A stretch of 64,000 nt of DNA, taken from NCBI GenBank assembly GCA_021774795.1, contig JAJFIR010000031.1, positions 496,001 through 560,000 on the forward strand. The letters are read 5' to 3'. Shown one piece after another: positions 28,685 through 39,729 of the stretch. The notes under the pieces were generated by a model. The model had not been told where the DNA came from. It saw nothing but the letters and a program-made list of their open reading frames with translations, and did no database searches. This DNA comes from Emcibacteraceae bacterium (GTDB lineage Bacteria > Pseudomonadota > Alphaproteobacteria > Sphingomonadales > Emcibacteraceae). How positions within the stretch are numbered: the first letter of the stretch is position 1; each line of letters opens with the position of its first letter. The position numbers and the translations under genes were made by a program.

Positions 28685-31486
28685 ATGAAAATATTGAAAA
28701 CGAACCTTTATTTAGGGCCCAATCAATTCGCCAAATTTCGGGTAATTCGTCATGTTCTCGATATCGGTGTGCTCGAAGATTGGCCTTCCGTTAAATTAGG
28801 AGCCAAATTTATCGATGGCCTTATTCTGGCACTTCCCGGCCTCGAAGAACATGGCTGTTCCTACCGTGAACCGGGTGGATTTATAAGACGCCTTAGGGAA
28901 GACGAGGGCACGTGGATCGCCCATATCACCGAACATGTGGCGTTGGAATTACAATGTGTGGCAGGTAATGAGGTAACCTTTGGCCGCACACGGTCAGCCG
29001 GCGAGGTTGGCCATTATAATATGGTCTATGCTTATATTCACAAAGATGTAGGGTTAGCGGCGTGTGAACTGGCTATTAAACTCCTAATTCACTTGATGCC
29101 TAAAGAAATACAGGATCAAACCGGATATGAGATTGATGACGAATTTGACTGGGACGAAGAGCTAAGAAAGTTCATCCGGGAAGCGCAAAGGCACGCTTTT
29201 GGTCCGAGTACGGCGTCTCTCGTTGCAGCAGCGGAAGAAAGAGACATCCCCTGGCTTCGCCTCAACAAATACAGCCTCGTTCAATTTGGACATGGTAAAT
29301 ATCAGAAAAGAATTCAAGCCACAATTACCAGTGAAACCAATCATATTGCCGTTGAAATATCGTGTGATAAGGAAGACACTCATAATCTGCTGAATGATCT
29401 GGGACTTCCTGTCCCGCAACAATACATGATTTATGGTGCTAAAGATGCCATTAGAGCGGCGCGTAAAATGGGATATCCTGTTGTATTAAAGCCGCTAAAT
29501 GCCAATCATGGTCGCGGCGTATCGATCAATCTGACCACTGATGAAGAAGTCGAAACCGCGTTTGATGTTGCAAAAGAACAAGGAACCAGCAGGGCGGTTC
29601 TGGTTGAAAGTTATATGACCGGATTTGATCATCGGATGCTGGTGGTTAATAATGAATTAGTCGCTGTCGCCAAGCGGGTGCCGGGTCATATCGTTGGCAA
29701 CGGAAAAAATACTATTTCTGAGCTGATCGATATTGTTAATGAAGATCCAAGGCGCGGTGTTGGGCATGAAAAAGTGCTAACCATTCTTGAAATAGACAGC
29801 CAAGCAACCAGGTTGATGGATAATGCAGGCTATAATGCGGAAACGGTTCTTAAAAAAGATGAAACTTTTAATCTAAGAGACACCGCCAACCTTTCAACCG
29901 GTGGTACCGCCATCGATTTAACCGATGTCGTGCATCCGGATAACCGTGAAATGGCTATTCGGGCGATTATGGCGGTCGGACTTGATATTGGCGGTGTTGA
30001 TTTTTTAACCGATGATATAAGTCAATCCTATAAGGATATTGGCGGCGGAATTGTTGAAGTAAACGCCGCACCCGGATTTAGGATGCATGTGGCACCTAGC
30101 GAAGGTGAGCCAAGGGATGTATCGGGTAGAGTTATGGAAATGCTATTTCCACCTTCCACACCGACAAAGATACCAATTGCCGCAATAACCGGTACTAACG
30201 GTAAAACGACAACCTCCAGAATGCTTGCCCATATCATTAAGACATGCGGTCATACGGTTGGGTTAACGACCACAGACGGTATTTATGTTGACGGGAAATT
30301 AAGTGTTAAAGGGGACACTACGGGTCCAAGATCTGCGCAAATGGTTCTTCGTGATCCAACGGTCGATTTTGCTGTCCTTGAAACGGCGCGCGGTGGTTTG
30401 GTACGTAACGGTCTTGGTTATGCAAGCACAGATGTTTCCGCGTGTCTAAACGTTGATTCGGATCATCTGGGCCTTGGTGGTATTGATACGTTGGAAGAAT
30501 TAGCGAAAATCAAACGTGTGGTCATCGAAGCGGCAACAAGAACCGTCGTGTTAAACGCCGATGATAAGAATTGTTTACTTATGGCAGATTATGCAGATGC
30601 GGAGCATATTATGTATGTCACCATGCATCATGATCATGCATTGGTAAAACAACATATTGATGCGGGCGGCAAAGCATGTGTAATTGAAAAAGGCATGAAC
30701 GGCGATTTAATTACCATTTACGATAACCTTACCCACATTCCAATATTATGGTCCCACCTTATCCCGGCAACCATCGAAGGAAAAGCGCTTCATAATGTGC
30801 AAAACGCCATGTTTGCAACCGCTATGGCCTATAGTTTTGGTCAGGACCTTGATCAAATAAGGCAAGGGCTTCGAACATTTAACACGACTTTCTTCCAGGC
30901 ACCGGGCCGGATGAATGTTTTCGATGAACACCCGTTTCGGGTTATTCTTGATTATGCGCATAATGCAGCGGCTTTTAAGGTTCTTACTGATTTGGTTGAT
31001 AAGTTGGACACACATAACCGTAAAATGATTGTTGTATCCTGCCCTGGTGACCGAAGAGACGAGGATATTGCGGAAGCAGCGGAAGTGCTTGCTGGTCATT
31101 ATGATCACTATTATGTCAAGGCTGATGATAACAGGCGCGGTAGAGGAGATGATGAAATCCCGCAACTTATAAAAGCCGGTTTAATTGGAAACGGTGTTGG
31201 CGAAGATACCATAACCGTTATTCCTGATGAGGTTTCAGCGATTGAGGCGGCACTTGCGAATGCTAAAGAGAAAGATCTTTTGGTTGTCATAGGCGACAAT
31301 GTTACACGTTCCTGGAAACAAATAATCAATTTTGGTGGGGATGGTGATAATCCTACAGAATCTAATGCAGATAACGAACCGCAAATGGCAGTCGCATATG
31401 ATGATTTAATAGACGATACTCAGCAAATTATCAGTGATGAACGCGGCGTTCGACTGGCCCGTGACGATGATGAAGATGGTGATTAA
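28685..31486 (+). CDS. cphA: Cyanophycin synthetase
   Basis: 933 aa. Cyanophycin N-domain, ATP-grasp (GYPVVLKPLNANHGRGVSINL), Mur ligase (AITGTNGKTTTSRMLAHI). Confidence 0.95.
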   Translation: MKILKTNLYLGPNQFAKFRVIRHVLDIGVLEDWPSVKLGAKFIDGLILALPGLEEHGCSYREPGGFIRRLREDEGTWIAHITEHVALELQCVAGNEVTFGRTRSAGEVGHYNMVYAYIHKDVGLAACELAIKLLIHLMPKEIQDQTGYEIDDEFDWDEELRKFIREAQRHAFGPSTASLVAAAEERDIPWLRLNKYSLVQFGHGKYQKRIQATITSETNHIAVEISCDKEDTHNLLNDLGLPVPQQYMIYGAKDAIRAARKMGYPVVLKPLNANHGRGVSINLTTDEEVETAFDVAKEQGTSRAVLVESYMTGFDHRMLVVNNELVAVAKRVPGHIVGNGKNTISELIDIVNEDPRRGVGHEKVLTILEIDSQATRLMDNAGYNAETVLKKDETFNLRDTANLSTGGTAIDLTDVVHPDNREMAIRAIMAVGLDIGGVDFLTDDISQSYKDIGGGIVEVNAAPGFRMHVAPSEGEPRDVSGRVMEMLFPPSTPTKIPIAAITGTNGKTTTSRMLAHIIKTCGHTVGLTTTDGIYVDGKLSVKGDTTGPRSAQMVLRDPTVDFAVLETARGGLVRNGLGYASTDVSACLNVDSDHLGLGGIDTLEELAKIKRVVIEAATRTVVLNADDKNCLLMADYADAEHIMYVTMHHDHALVKQHIDAGGKACVIEKGMNGDLITIYDNLTHIPILWSHLIPATIEGKALHNVQNAMFATAMAYSFGQDLDQIRQGLRTFNTTFFQAPGRMNVFDEHPFRVILDYAHNAAAFKVLTDLVDKLDTHNRKMIVVSCPGDRRDEDIAEAAEVLAGHYDHYYVKADDNRRGRGDDEIPQLIKAGLIGNGVGEDTITVIPDEVSAIEAALANAKEKDLLVVIGDNVTRSWKQIINFGGDGDNPTESNADNEPQMAVAYDDLIDDTQQIISDERGVRLARDDDEDGD

Positions 31487-31500
31487 GACGAGGCGGTCAA

Positions 31501-33249
31501 ATGACAATAAATATTGAAGAAATCGAAGATTTCCTTGAGATATCAATACCATCATCTGACAAACTTGTGCTTGAAAGCAGCCGCAGGGTGACAGGGCCGG
31601 GATTATTGTGGGAAAAACCGGGTGCTATACTCGATGTTTTCACAGATCATTTTGACAAACAACATATTGTTGATGTTTGGCTTACAGAAATTCAAAAAGT
31701 TCTGGATGCTGTTGATTGGCCGGATAGTTTAACAAAAGTACGTATTTTCGATACGGGTGTTAATCTCGCAATTTCCGCTTCAATAGACCTTTTATATTCC
31801 GCCGTTTTTGTTGTTGAGACAAGTTGGCACTTAACCGCAAATAAATTATTGGATAAAAAACCCGAGGATTTCGTGACTCTTATTTCTGATCTTAAAACAG
31901 TTATAAATATGGAACAGAACCCCCCTGTTTTAAAATTGCAGCAAACCGCCAAAAAGAAACAAATTGATGTTTTATGGGACGATGATTTTGTATCAATAGG
32001 ACACGGGAAAGGATCGGAAAAATGGGAAATAAATGAAATTCCAGATCCGCAGGACGTTAACTGGCAAATGCTTCATAATGTGCCTGTAGCACTTATCACA
32101 GGAACCAACGGCAAATCAACCAGCGTTCGTCTTTCAACGGCTATAGCGGAGGCCGCAGGGTTAGTTGGGGGATCAACATCAACGGATTATGTAAGACTTG
32201 GCGACGAAATTCTTGATTATGGGGATTATTCCGGTCCGGGCGGAGCGCGTATGCTCCTTCGTGATAAAAGGCTTGAAATAGCATTTTTGGAGGTCGCACG
32301 CGGGGGAATTTTGCGGCGCGGTTTGCCGCTCACCGAAGCGACAGCGGCAATGGTCACCAATATTGCTGCTGATCATTTAGGAGAGTACGGCGTTAATACA
32401 GTCAAACATCTTGCTGATGCGAAGTTTGCGGTAGCTGGCACCTTGTCGAAGGATGGTGTGCTGGTGCTCAACGCTGATGATGACCTTGTCGTAAATAATG
32501 GTTTAAAATCTTCAAGCAACATATGCTGGTTTTCACTTGACCAAAATAATAAGCAAATATTAGACGCAAAAAAGAAAGGCAGTCTGTGTTGTTGGTCCGA
32601 TGGCGGCTCAATTAATTATTTCGATGGAAAAACCATTTCATTAAAAGTGCTTATCAACGAAATTCCCATTACAATGTCCGGCGCGGCGCGTTTTAACGTG
32701 CAAAACGCAATGGGAGCTTTATGCCTTGCTAAAGCAATGAATATACCTGACGAAGCGATAATTAAGGGACTTACGTCCTTTACCAGTACACCGGAAGATA
32801 ACCCGGGACGGTGCAATGAATTTATCGTAAAAGGGGCGAGAATATTTGTAGACTTTGCACATAACCCGCATTCGATTAATGCCATATCCGATATGCTTGA
32901 TAATATTCCGGCGGGGCATAAGTATTTACTTATCGGACAGGCAGGCGATCGTTCGGATCAGGATATTATTGATCTTACGAAGGGGGCTTTAAAATTTGAC
33001 CCTGATACTGTTATCACAATAGACCTTATCGAATATCTACGGGGGCGCGAAATGGGTGAAACCGCCGAAATCATCAAGAGCGAATGTATAAATCATGGTA
33101 TATCTGAAACGTCTATTCATTATTTCTCGTCACCTCCCGAGGGTGCAAAATATATCATCGACAGGTTAAAACCCGGTGATCTGGGATTGCTTCTTGCCTT
33201 GGCAGAACGAGACAAAATTTTTCAAATGCTAAAAGACGCGAGTATTTGA
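31501..33249 (+). CDS. CphA-like Mur ligase protein lacking ATP-grasp domain
   Basis: GTNGKSTSVRLSTAIA; GGARMLLRDKRLEIAFLEVARGGILRRGL parallels CphA's Mur half; no ATP-grasp motif in the first ~180 aa. Confidence 0.85.
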   Translation: MTINIEEIEDFLEISIPSSDKLVLESSRRVTGPGLLWEKPGAILDVFTDHFDKQHIVDVWLTEIQKVLDAVDWPDSLTKVRIFDTGVNLAISASIDLLYSAVFVVETSWHLTANKLLDKKPEDFVTLISDLKTVINMEQNPPVLKLQQTAKKKQIDVLWDDDFVSIGHGKGSEKWEINEIPDPQDVNWQMLHNVPVALITGTNGKSTSVRLSTAIAEAAGLVGGSTSTDYVRLGDEILDYGDYSGPGGARMLLRDKRLEIAFLEVARGGILRRGLPLTEATAAMVTNIAADHLGEYGVNTVKHLADAKFAVAGTLSKDGVLVLNADDDLVVNNGLKSSSNICWFSLDQNNKQILDAKKKGSLCCWSDGGSINYFDGKTISLKVLINEIPITMSGAARFNVQNAMGALCLAKAMNIPDEAIIKGLTSFTSTPEDNPGRCNEFIVKGARIFVDFAHNPHSINAISDMLDNIPAGHKYLLIGQAGDRSDQDIIDLTKGALKFDPDTVITIDLIEYLRGREMGETAEIIKSECINHGISETSIHYFSSPPEGAKYIIDRLKPGDLGLLLALAERDKIFQMLKDASI

Positions 33250-34143
33250 TTACCTGCATGGCGCAAAAGTTGTTGCCATAACCTCAGACGTATTTGATAC
33301 GGAAGCGCGCTTCATTCCATCAGAATTATAGGCCATGGCGATCTCACCCTTATTAGTGACCGCAATTAGACCGCCGTTGCCGCCTAATCTTTCAACCTCA
33401 TCTAACATTCTCCATAATGCTTCTTCCAATGTATCACCAGAAAGCTCGTATCCATTGACTGTAGTTAGCGCGCCACCTGCCCGAATGAAAAATTCACCGG
33501 TGCCGGTGCAGGAAATGGCGATTTGATCATCGGCCCATGTACCAATGCCTATCATTGGTGTGTCACCAACACGACCAGCGGGTTTACCGAAAACCCCGCC
33601 CGTCGAAGTACCGGCTGCCAGATTCCCGTGACAATCAAGGATAACGGCACCAACGGTGCCATGCATCATTTCATATTGTTCGATATCTTGTTGAGTGACA
33701 CCAACGGGAAGGACGTAATAGTTTTTTGGATCGTCCACCATTTCCAAGCCTTCTGAACTTGCAAATTTATCTGCGCCGTCCGCGGTTAACATAACACACG
33801 GCGATTTTTGCAAAACGGCTTTGGCAACATATATAGGATGCACCGCATTTTTCAGAGCTGCGACGGCACCTGCTTGCCTTGTGTGCCCTTGCATTATACT
33901 GGCATCCAATTCAACTTGACCGTCAATATTGGGGGCGGAGCCTTTTCCGGCAACATAAAGCCCTGATGCTTCTAACTCAGCAATTAATTTTGCAACGACA
34001 TCTAACGCCGTATCACCGTTTTCAAGCATTTCTTCGCCGCGCACCGCAAGTTCGCCAAGGTGCTCTTCAACAATTCGGTAATCTTCACCAGCCTTTGGAC
34101 CAGCACCCCCATGAAGGGCGAGGGCGTATGTTTCTGACATCAT
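33250..34143 (-). CDS. Isoaspartyl peptidase / L-asparaginase (Ntn type)
   Basis: [36 protein letters not shown] with the autocleavage Thr; convergent with the cph genes. Confidence 0.9.
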   Translation of the reverse strand: MMSETYALALHGGAGPKAGEDYRIVEEHLGELAVRGEEMLENGDTALDVVAKLIAELEASGLYVAGKGSAPNIDGQVELDASIMQGHTRQAGAVAALKNAVHPIYVAKAVLQKSPCVMLTADGADKFASSEGLEMVDDPKNYYVLPVGVTQQDIEQYEMMHGTVGAVILDCHGNLAAGTSTGGVFGKPAGRVGDTPMIGIGTWADDQIAISCTGTGEFFIRAGGALTTVNGYELSGDTLEEALWRMLDEVERLGGNGGLIAVTNKGEIAMAYNSDGMKRASVSNTSEVMATTFAPCR

Positions 34144-34203
34144 TTATTTCCTCAATGAAAAAGCGTCACGCTATATGGCAAATTTTCTGCTCAAAGTATA
34201 TAA

Positions 34204-35025
34204 TTAATTAGTAGGGCATTTTCCATCGTCGTTGGCTTCGCCAATGGTCTGCGCATCTAAAAATGTTAGTGTGGCGTATGTAGCGATGCCTGGCACTCCC
34301 TGAAAGGTTTCTACATCAGCTGTCGCCTGTTCAACAATCAACGAATAAGCAATTCCCGGTTTTAAATCGTCAGCGGCGATTGTGAAACTACTATCTTCAT
34401 AAGTTAAATACGGCGTGCCCTGATAAGGTCTGCCGCTGTGGGCAATGTTGTTTCCAAAACAATCAAAAGCAAGAACGAAAATCAAGTCGGCCAGTTCGCT
34501 ATTCGGTGATTTCATATTCCCTTTCATGGCGGTCCAGGAAATTGTCAAATTGGCGCCGGAATTAACTTCCTCTGCTGAAATTATGTTACCGTTTTGACTA
34601 AGGCTTAATGTGGCAGGTTCCGGCATCACATCCGTGGTGTCACGTCGGTTTAGGGTGAGTGGTTGGTTGTTCATTTTCCCGTTTTTCGTTTGATAAGAAA
34701 AAAGGTATGTGCCGTCAGGGTGCCTCTGATGCAGCTCTTCCGCCACCATAACGCGTTCACCATGCGCCAGGAATTGCCTTCCTTCGGGGGTAAATGATAG
34801 GTTAAAATTTGGATCCTCTTCACTTGTAAGGGTGCCGCCCAATATTTCACCTGTTTCTTTTGGCATAATTTCAGCTACAAAATGTTGATCCCTTAATGTG
34901 TGGCCTCCATCAGGGTCTTGAATATAAATTGACATTTTCCCAAGAACGAGAAACAAAACATCTTCAGCTACGGGGCTGACATCATCTTTCGAACTACAAG
35001 CAGTTGCCATCAGCGCGCTAAACAA
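34204..35025 (-). CDS. Lipoprotein of unknown function
   Basis: Lipobox ALMATACSS; no recognised family. Confidence 0.6.
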   Translation of the reverse strand: MFSALMATACSSKDDVSPVAEDVLFLVLGKMSIYIQDPDGGHTLRDQHFVAEIMPKETGEILGGTLTSEEDPNFNLSFTPEGRQFLAHGERVMVAEELHQRHPDGTYLFSYQTKNGKMNNQPLTLNRRDTTDVMPEPATLSLSQNGNIISAEEVNSGANLTISWTAMKGNMKSPNSELADLIFVLAFDCFGNNIAHSGRPYQGTPYLTYEDSSFTIAADDLKPGIAYSLIVEQATADVETFQGVPGIATYATLTFLDAQTIGEANDDGKCPTN

Positions 35026-35061
35026 GAAAATAAGTTTGTTAATTTTCCAATCCTTTATTTG

Positions 35062-35613
35062 TTAAACTCCACTTAATTCACATAACTTAAATACGGTTTT
35101 TATATTACGTGTGGTTGCAGTTACCTTTAATTTATTTTCAATAAATGCATTAGATAATTTCGTTTTACCGTACCCATTTGGACAGTGAAGATAAATAACT
35201 TGATTATCCAGGACTAATTTTTCGGGCGCGACGACATGTTCTTGTAATTTTATGATATCACTTTCCTCTGGTACTCCCGAGAGAAAGGTGATTAAAATTT
35301 TAGTACCCTCTTGTTCAATATCAATATTCTTAAAAGGTAAATTATTTAATATAGCTCTATAATCTTCAGCTCTACGTACATTTACAGGTACAATAAAATT
35401 GTATTTTTTCTCAATTGCGGTTTCTATCGCGTTTTTTAAGTCCTGAATATTTTCGGAGGCGTTTTCAAAAATAACGTTTCCACTTTGAATATATGTGGCG
35501 ACATTTGAAAACCCCAAATGTTCGTATAAAACTTTTAGATCGGACATGATAATCTTCTTTTGTCCAGATACATTGATCCCACGTAATATGGATATATATT
35601 TGTCTTTTGCCAC
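35062..35613 (-). CDS. DUF1697 family protein
   Basis: YISILRGINVSGQKKIIMSDLKVLYEHLGFSNVATYIQSGNVIFE. Confidence 0.88.
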   Translation of the reverse strand: MAKDKYISILRGINVSGQKKIIMSDLKVLYEHLGFSNVATYIQSGNVIFENASENIQDLKNAIETAIEKKYNFIVPVNVRRAEDYRAILNNLPFKNIDIEQEGTKILITFLSGVPEESDIIKLQEHVVAPEKLVLDNQVIYLHCPNGYGKTKLSNAFIENKLKVTATTRNIKTVFKLCELSGV

Positions 35614-35618
35614 GTCTT

Positions 35619-36017
35619 CTATTCTTCTTCCACAACGGCTGTTGTTTCAATTTCAATTTTGGCTTTATCTTCCATCAATGCAGATACTTCTACGCAAGCC
35701 ATGGTCGGAAAGTTTTTGCCCATGACGTCGCGGTAGGCAACTCCTATTTCTTTTAAGCTGCTTAAATATTCTGCTTTGTCGGTGATGTACCAGGTCATGC
35801 GGACAATATGTTCAGGGCCTGCACCATCTTCTTTTAATACAGCAAGTGTGTTTTCCAGAGTTTTCTTAAATTGACCGACCAAATTATCGCTTTCTATAAT
35901 TTCCTGATTGTTCCAGCCGATCAAGCCAGCAATGTAAATAGTACGACCATTTTTCACACTGATACCATTTGAATATCCTTTTGGTCTTGGCCAGCCCTCG
36001 GGGAGAAGATATTTCAT
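35619..36017 (-). CDS. RidA family protein (candidate enamine/imine hydrolase)
   Basis: YSNGISVKNGRTIYIAGLIGWN...ENTLAVLKEDGAGPEHIVRMTWYITD. Confidence 0.83.
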   Translation of the reverse strand: MKYLLPEGWPRPKGYSNGISVKNGRTIYIAGLIGWNNQEIIESDNLVGQFKKTLENTLAVLKEDGAGPEHIVRMTWYITDKAEYLSSLKEIGVAYRDVMGKNFPTMACVEVSALMEDKAKIEIETTAVVEEE

Positions 36018-36032
36018 ATAAATTGTTCTTTC

Positions 36033-37217
36033 TTATTTATTTTCTTCGTATTCTTTAAGCAACTGCTTGGCAATGATTACTTTCTGTACTTCCGTTGCAC
36101 CTTCATATATTCGCAGTGCCCTTATATCCCGGTAGAGTTCTTCGACTTTAACGCCCTTAACCACGCCCATCCCGCCAAATATTTGAACGGCCTTATCTAT
36201 AACTTTCTGCGCACTTTCTGTCGCGTGCGTTTTGGCCATTGCTGCTTCGCGGGTTATGTGTTTTCCTGTTGTATCGCGTGTCCAGCCTGCGCGATAAATA
36301 AGCAGCGCACTTGCGTCTATGTCTAGTGCCGATTCAGCCAACATAGCCTGCACCAATTGAAGTTCATGAAGCGGTGCTCCAAATAAATGGCGTTCTTGCG
36401 TGCGCGCAGTTGCTTCTGACAAAGCACGTCTCGCGAAACCAAGTGCTGCCGCGCCGACCGATGTTCTGAATATATCGAGTGTGGCCATCGCGGCTTTAAA
36501 TCCGCTTCCCGGCTCACCAAGCAGTTTGTTTTCACTGATCGGGCAATTATTAAAAGCAAGTGTAGCAAGTGGATGCGGTGCAATCGTTTCGATGCGCTCC
36601 GTAACTTTAAACCCGTTAACTGTCGCGTCCAAAATCATTGCAGATATTCCCTTTGCGCCCGGAGCTTCGCCTGTTCTGGCGAATAGAATATAATAGTCAG
36701 CAATCCCACCATTGGAAATGAGTGTTTTTGAACCATTCACCACATATTGATCGCCCTCTTTTATAGCGGTCGTGGTCATATTGGCAACATCGGAACCTGT
36801 TTCCATCTCCGTTAGTGCGAAGGCCGCAATTTTTTTGCCAGTGCATACATCAGGTAGGTAAGTTTGTTTTACTTCTTCGCTTCCAAACAGAGTGATGGTG
36901 CCACTGCCCAAACCTTGCATTGCAAAGACAAAATCGGCCAATCCATCGTGCCGGGCTAGAGTTTCTCTTACAATGCAAAGGGAGCGGACATCCAGTTCAT
37001 CAAAAATTCCGCCGTATTTTTTTGGTACGACGTATTTTAACCATCCTCCTTCTGCTAACTTTGCAAGTATGTGCTTGCACGCTCTATCGACATCCGAATG
37101 CTCTGGTTCATTCAAATTTTTCTGACACCAGATTTCCAAATCCAAGGCGAGTTTTCGATGATGATCTTCAAAAAAAGGCCAACTGAGATAGCTTTTATCA
37201 ACCACTATTTTTGTCAT
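36033..37217 (-). CDS. Acyl-CoA dehydrogenase
   Basis: [52 protein letters not shown]. Confidence 0.92.
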   Translation of the reverse strand: MTKIVVDKSYLSWPFFEDHHRKLALDLEIWCQKNLNEPEHSDVDRACKHILAKLAEGGWLKYVVPKKYGGIFDELDVRSLCIVRETLARHDGLADFVFAMQGLGSGTITLFGSEEVKQTYLPDVCTGKKIAAFALTEMETGSDVANMTTTAIKEGDQYVVNGSKTLISNGGIADYYILFARTGEAPGAKGISAMILDATVNGFKVTERIETIAPHPLATLAFNNCPISENKLLGEPGSGFKAAMATLDIFRTSVGAAALGFARRALSEATARTQERHLFGAPLHELQLVQAMLAESALDIDASALLIYRAGWTRDTTGKHITREAAMAKTHATESAQKVIDKAVQIFGGMGVVKGVKVEELYRDIRALRIYEGATEVQKVIIAKQLLKEYEENK

Positions 37218-38050
37218 CAGTCGCCCTCAAATTCTGGTTTTTCTTTGTTCACAAACGCATGATACGCTCGCTCAAAATCTTTAGTCTGCATACAAATTGC
37301 TTGGGCCTGGGCTTCTGCTTCAATGGCGGTGTCGATGCTCATGTTCCATTCATGATTAAGTTGGTTTTTTGTTATACCATTTGCAAAAGTAGGACCAGAT
37401 AAAATCTTTTCTGCATAACGTAGTGCGGCTGCCATTAGATCTTTTGATTCTGCAATGCTATTAAAATACCCCCATCTTTCACCTTCTTTGCCGGACATGG
37501 AACGACCCAAAAATAAAAGTTCACAGGCGCGCCCCTGGCCAATGATGCGCGGCAAAATAGCGCATGCCCCCATATCACAGCCCGCAAGCCCCACTTTATT
37601 AAAAAGAAATGCCGTTTTACATTCAGGGGTGCCGATGCGAAGATCACTGGCCATAGGGATGATGGCGCCGGCACCGACAGAAATACCATCAACGGCAGCG
37701 ATGACTGGTTGAGGGCAAGATCTTATAGCTTTAACAAGATCGCCGGTCATTCGGGTGAAATCCAACAGCTCAGTCATATTCATTTTTACCAATGGACCGA
37801 TTATATCGTGTACGTCGCCGCCCGAGGAAAAATTACCACCGTTTGGGGCAAATATAATAACTTTAACGTCCTTTGTGTAAACCAGATCGCGAAATGTGTC
37901 GCGCAGTTCAGCATAGCTTTCGAAAGTAAGCGGGTTTTTTCTTTCGGGTCGATCAAGCGTGATTGTGGCGATGCCCTCATCATATGACCAACAAAAATTT
38001 TCCGGCTTAAACGTTTCTGGGTTCATTTTTAGTCCTTCAAGTCCCATCAA
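37217..38050 (-). CDS. Enoyl-CoA hydratase/isomerase family
   Basis: [37 protein letters not shown]. Confidence 0.9.
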   Translation of the reverse strand: MMGLEGLKMNPETFKPENFCWSYDEGIATITLDRPERKNPLTFESYAELRDTFRDLVYTKDVKVIIFAPNGGNFSSGGDVHDIIGPLVKMNMTELLDFTRMTGDLVKAIRSCPQPVIAAVDGISVGAGAIIPMASDLRIGTPECKTAFLFNKVGLAGCDMGACAILPRIIGQGRACELLFLGRSMSGKEGERWGYFNSIAESKDLMAAALRYAEKILSGPTFANGITKNQLNHEWNMSIDTAIEAEAQAQAICMQTKDFERAYHAFVNKEKPEFEGD

Positions 38051-38786
38051 TTACTATTGACTGTCCATTGATAATATCATTCGTCGGCTCGCATAGCCTT
38101 ATAACTTCTTCTGCAATTTCGTTTGGTTCAACCAAACGCTTTTGTCCTGCACTGGAAAGCATTCCGTTTAACGCTTCTTCTTTGGTTCGTCCGGTTTTTT
38201 CCATTATATTCTTTATGGCCACCGTTACAATATCCGTGTTGGCGAAACCAGGACAAATAGAATTTATGGTGGCATCTGTACCCTTTAGTTCCAGAGCAAG
38301 CGATTTTGTCAGACCGATGACACCATGCTTTGCGGCGCAGTAGGCTGATGTGTACGCGTACCCTTCTAATCCGGCCGTGCTTGCAATATTTATGATACGA
38401 CCATGATTTGCAGACTTAATGTCTTCGAACGCACTATTTATTGTAAGATAAACGCTGGTTAAATTTACATTTATCATTTGTTGCCATGCTTCATAACTGG
38501 TTTTATGAAATGGTGAAGATAGTGCAGCACCCGCATTATTAACCAGTATCGAGATTGCTTCAACTTTTGATGTTTCACTAAAAGCCTCTTTTACGCTTAC
38601 TTGATCTGTAACGTCGACGACTTGAATGTTCATTCGGGGCTTGTTCTTAGCCGCTTCAGCAAGGCGATCTTCATTGCGTCCCATGATCGTGACCATAGCA
38701 CCCTCCGCATAAAGTGCATTTGCAATTGCCAGGCCGATGCCCGAGCCTCCCCCGGTGACCACCGCATGTTTGTTTGATAGTGACAT
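38037..38786 (-). CDS. SDR family hydroxyacyl-CoA/hydroxybutyrate dehydrogenase
   Basis: [37 protein letters not shown]. Confidence 0.9.
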   Translation of the reverse strand: MSLSNKHAVVTGGGSGIGLAIANALYAEGAMVTIMGRNEDRLAEAAKNKPRMNIQVVDVTDQVSVKEAFSETSKVEAISILVNNAGAALSSPFHKTSYEAWQQMINVNLTSVYLTINSAFEDIKSANHGRIINIASTAGLEGYAYTSAYCAAKHGVIGLTKSLALELKGTDATINSICPGFANTDIVTVAIKNIMEKTGRTKEEALNGMLSSAGQKRLVEPNEIAEEVIRLCEPTNDIINGQSIVIDGT

Positions 38787-38884
38787 ATACGTCCTTTTGA
38801 AAGAAATATTATCTGTAAAGTAAAAAGAGAACCCTCAAGTGGCAAGTAAATTAATTTCCAACATTAAATACAGAATTATTTGCA

Positions 38885-38898
38885 AAATCAAATGATTT
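38885..38898. promoter_or_regulatory. Candidate operator in the divergent SDR / cyclase promoter
   Basis: AAATCA-AA-TGATTT inverted repeat. Confidence 0.3.
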
Positions 38899-38944
38899 AT
38901 GTCTATATAAAATTATCTTTATTATTTTAACGGGGAGATATCTT

Positions 38945-39724
38945 ATGACTAACGTATTAAATGACCTGGCAACCGGCCTTCTGGGAGGTGACGTCAAAGT
39001 GATTGATCTGACACAAGTGTTAGGGCCCAATACACCGATTATTCATTTACCGGAAGAAATTGCCGTAAATTCACCTCCCTTTTCTATGCAGGAAATTTCA
39101 AAATATGATGATAATGGCCCCGCTTGGTACTGGAATACAATTACATTGGGTGAGCATACTGGTACCCATTTTGATGCACCAATACATTGGGTTAGCGGAA
39201 AGAATTATTCTGATGGCGGCACTGATACAATTCCGGTACAAAATTTGGTTGGTCCTGCTTGTGTGATTGATTGTTCGGCTGAAACTGCCGCTGACAATGA
39301 CTTTCTTCTTAGCGCTGAATTAATAAAAAAGTGGGAAGAAGAGCACGGCAATATTCCGAAAGGCGCATGGGTATTAATGCGTACGGATTGGTTGAAGCTG
39401 ATGGGTATAAACAATTTTCTAAATGCCGATGATACAGGGCCGCATTCCCCCGGACCAACAGATTGCTGTATTAATTACTTAATAGAAAAAGATGTTCTCG
39501 GCTGGGGTGTTGAAACCGTTGGCACGGACGCCGGGCAAGCGGCAATGTTTGAAACGCCTTTTCCTGCCCATTCGATGATGCATGGCGCCAATAAATATGG
39601 ACTTGCCAGTTTGACTAATCTGGATCAATTGCCACCCACGGGCGCGATTGTTATTGCGCCGCCGTTAAAAATTGAAAATGGCTCAGGAAGTCCGCTCCGC
39701 GTGCTAGCCATGACGATGGCTTAA
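38945..39724 (+). CDS. Cyclase-family metal hydrolase (isatin hydrolase / kynurenine formamidase-like)
   Basis: HTGTHFDAPIHW metal-binding motif; 259 aa; 5-bp gap to the IorA-like gene. Confidence 0.82.
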   Translation: MTNVLNDLATGLLGGDVKVIDLTQVLGPNTPIIHLPEEIAVNSPPFSMQEISKYDDNGPAWYWNTITLGEHTGTHFDAPIHWVSGKNYSDGGTDTIPVQNLVGPACVIDCSAETAADNDFLLSAELIKKWEEEHGNIPKGAWVLMRTDWLKLMGINNFLNADDTGPHSPGPTDCCINYLIEKDVLGWGVETVGTDAGQAAMFETPFPAHSMMHGANKYGLASLTNLDQLPPTGAIVIAPPLKIENGSGSPLRVLAMTMA

Positions 39725-39729
39725 GCCAA

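Noticed and set aside
30746-31165. 139-aa antisense ORF inside cphA
   Set aside because: No recognisable domain; sense frame is unambiguous cyanophycin synthetase.
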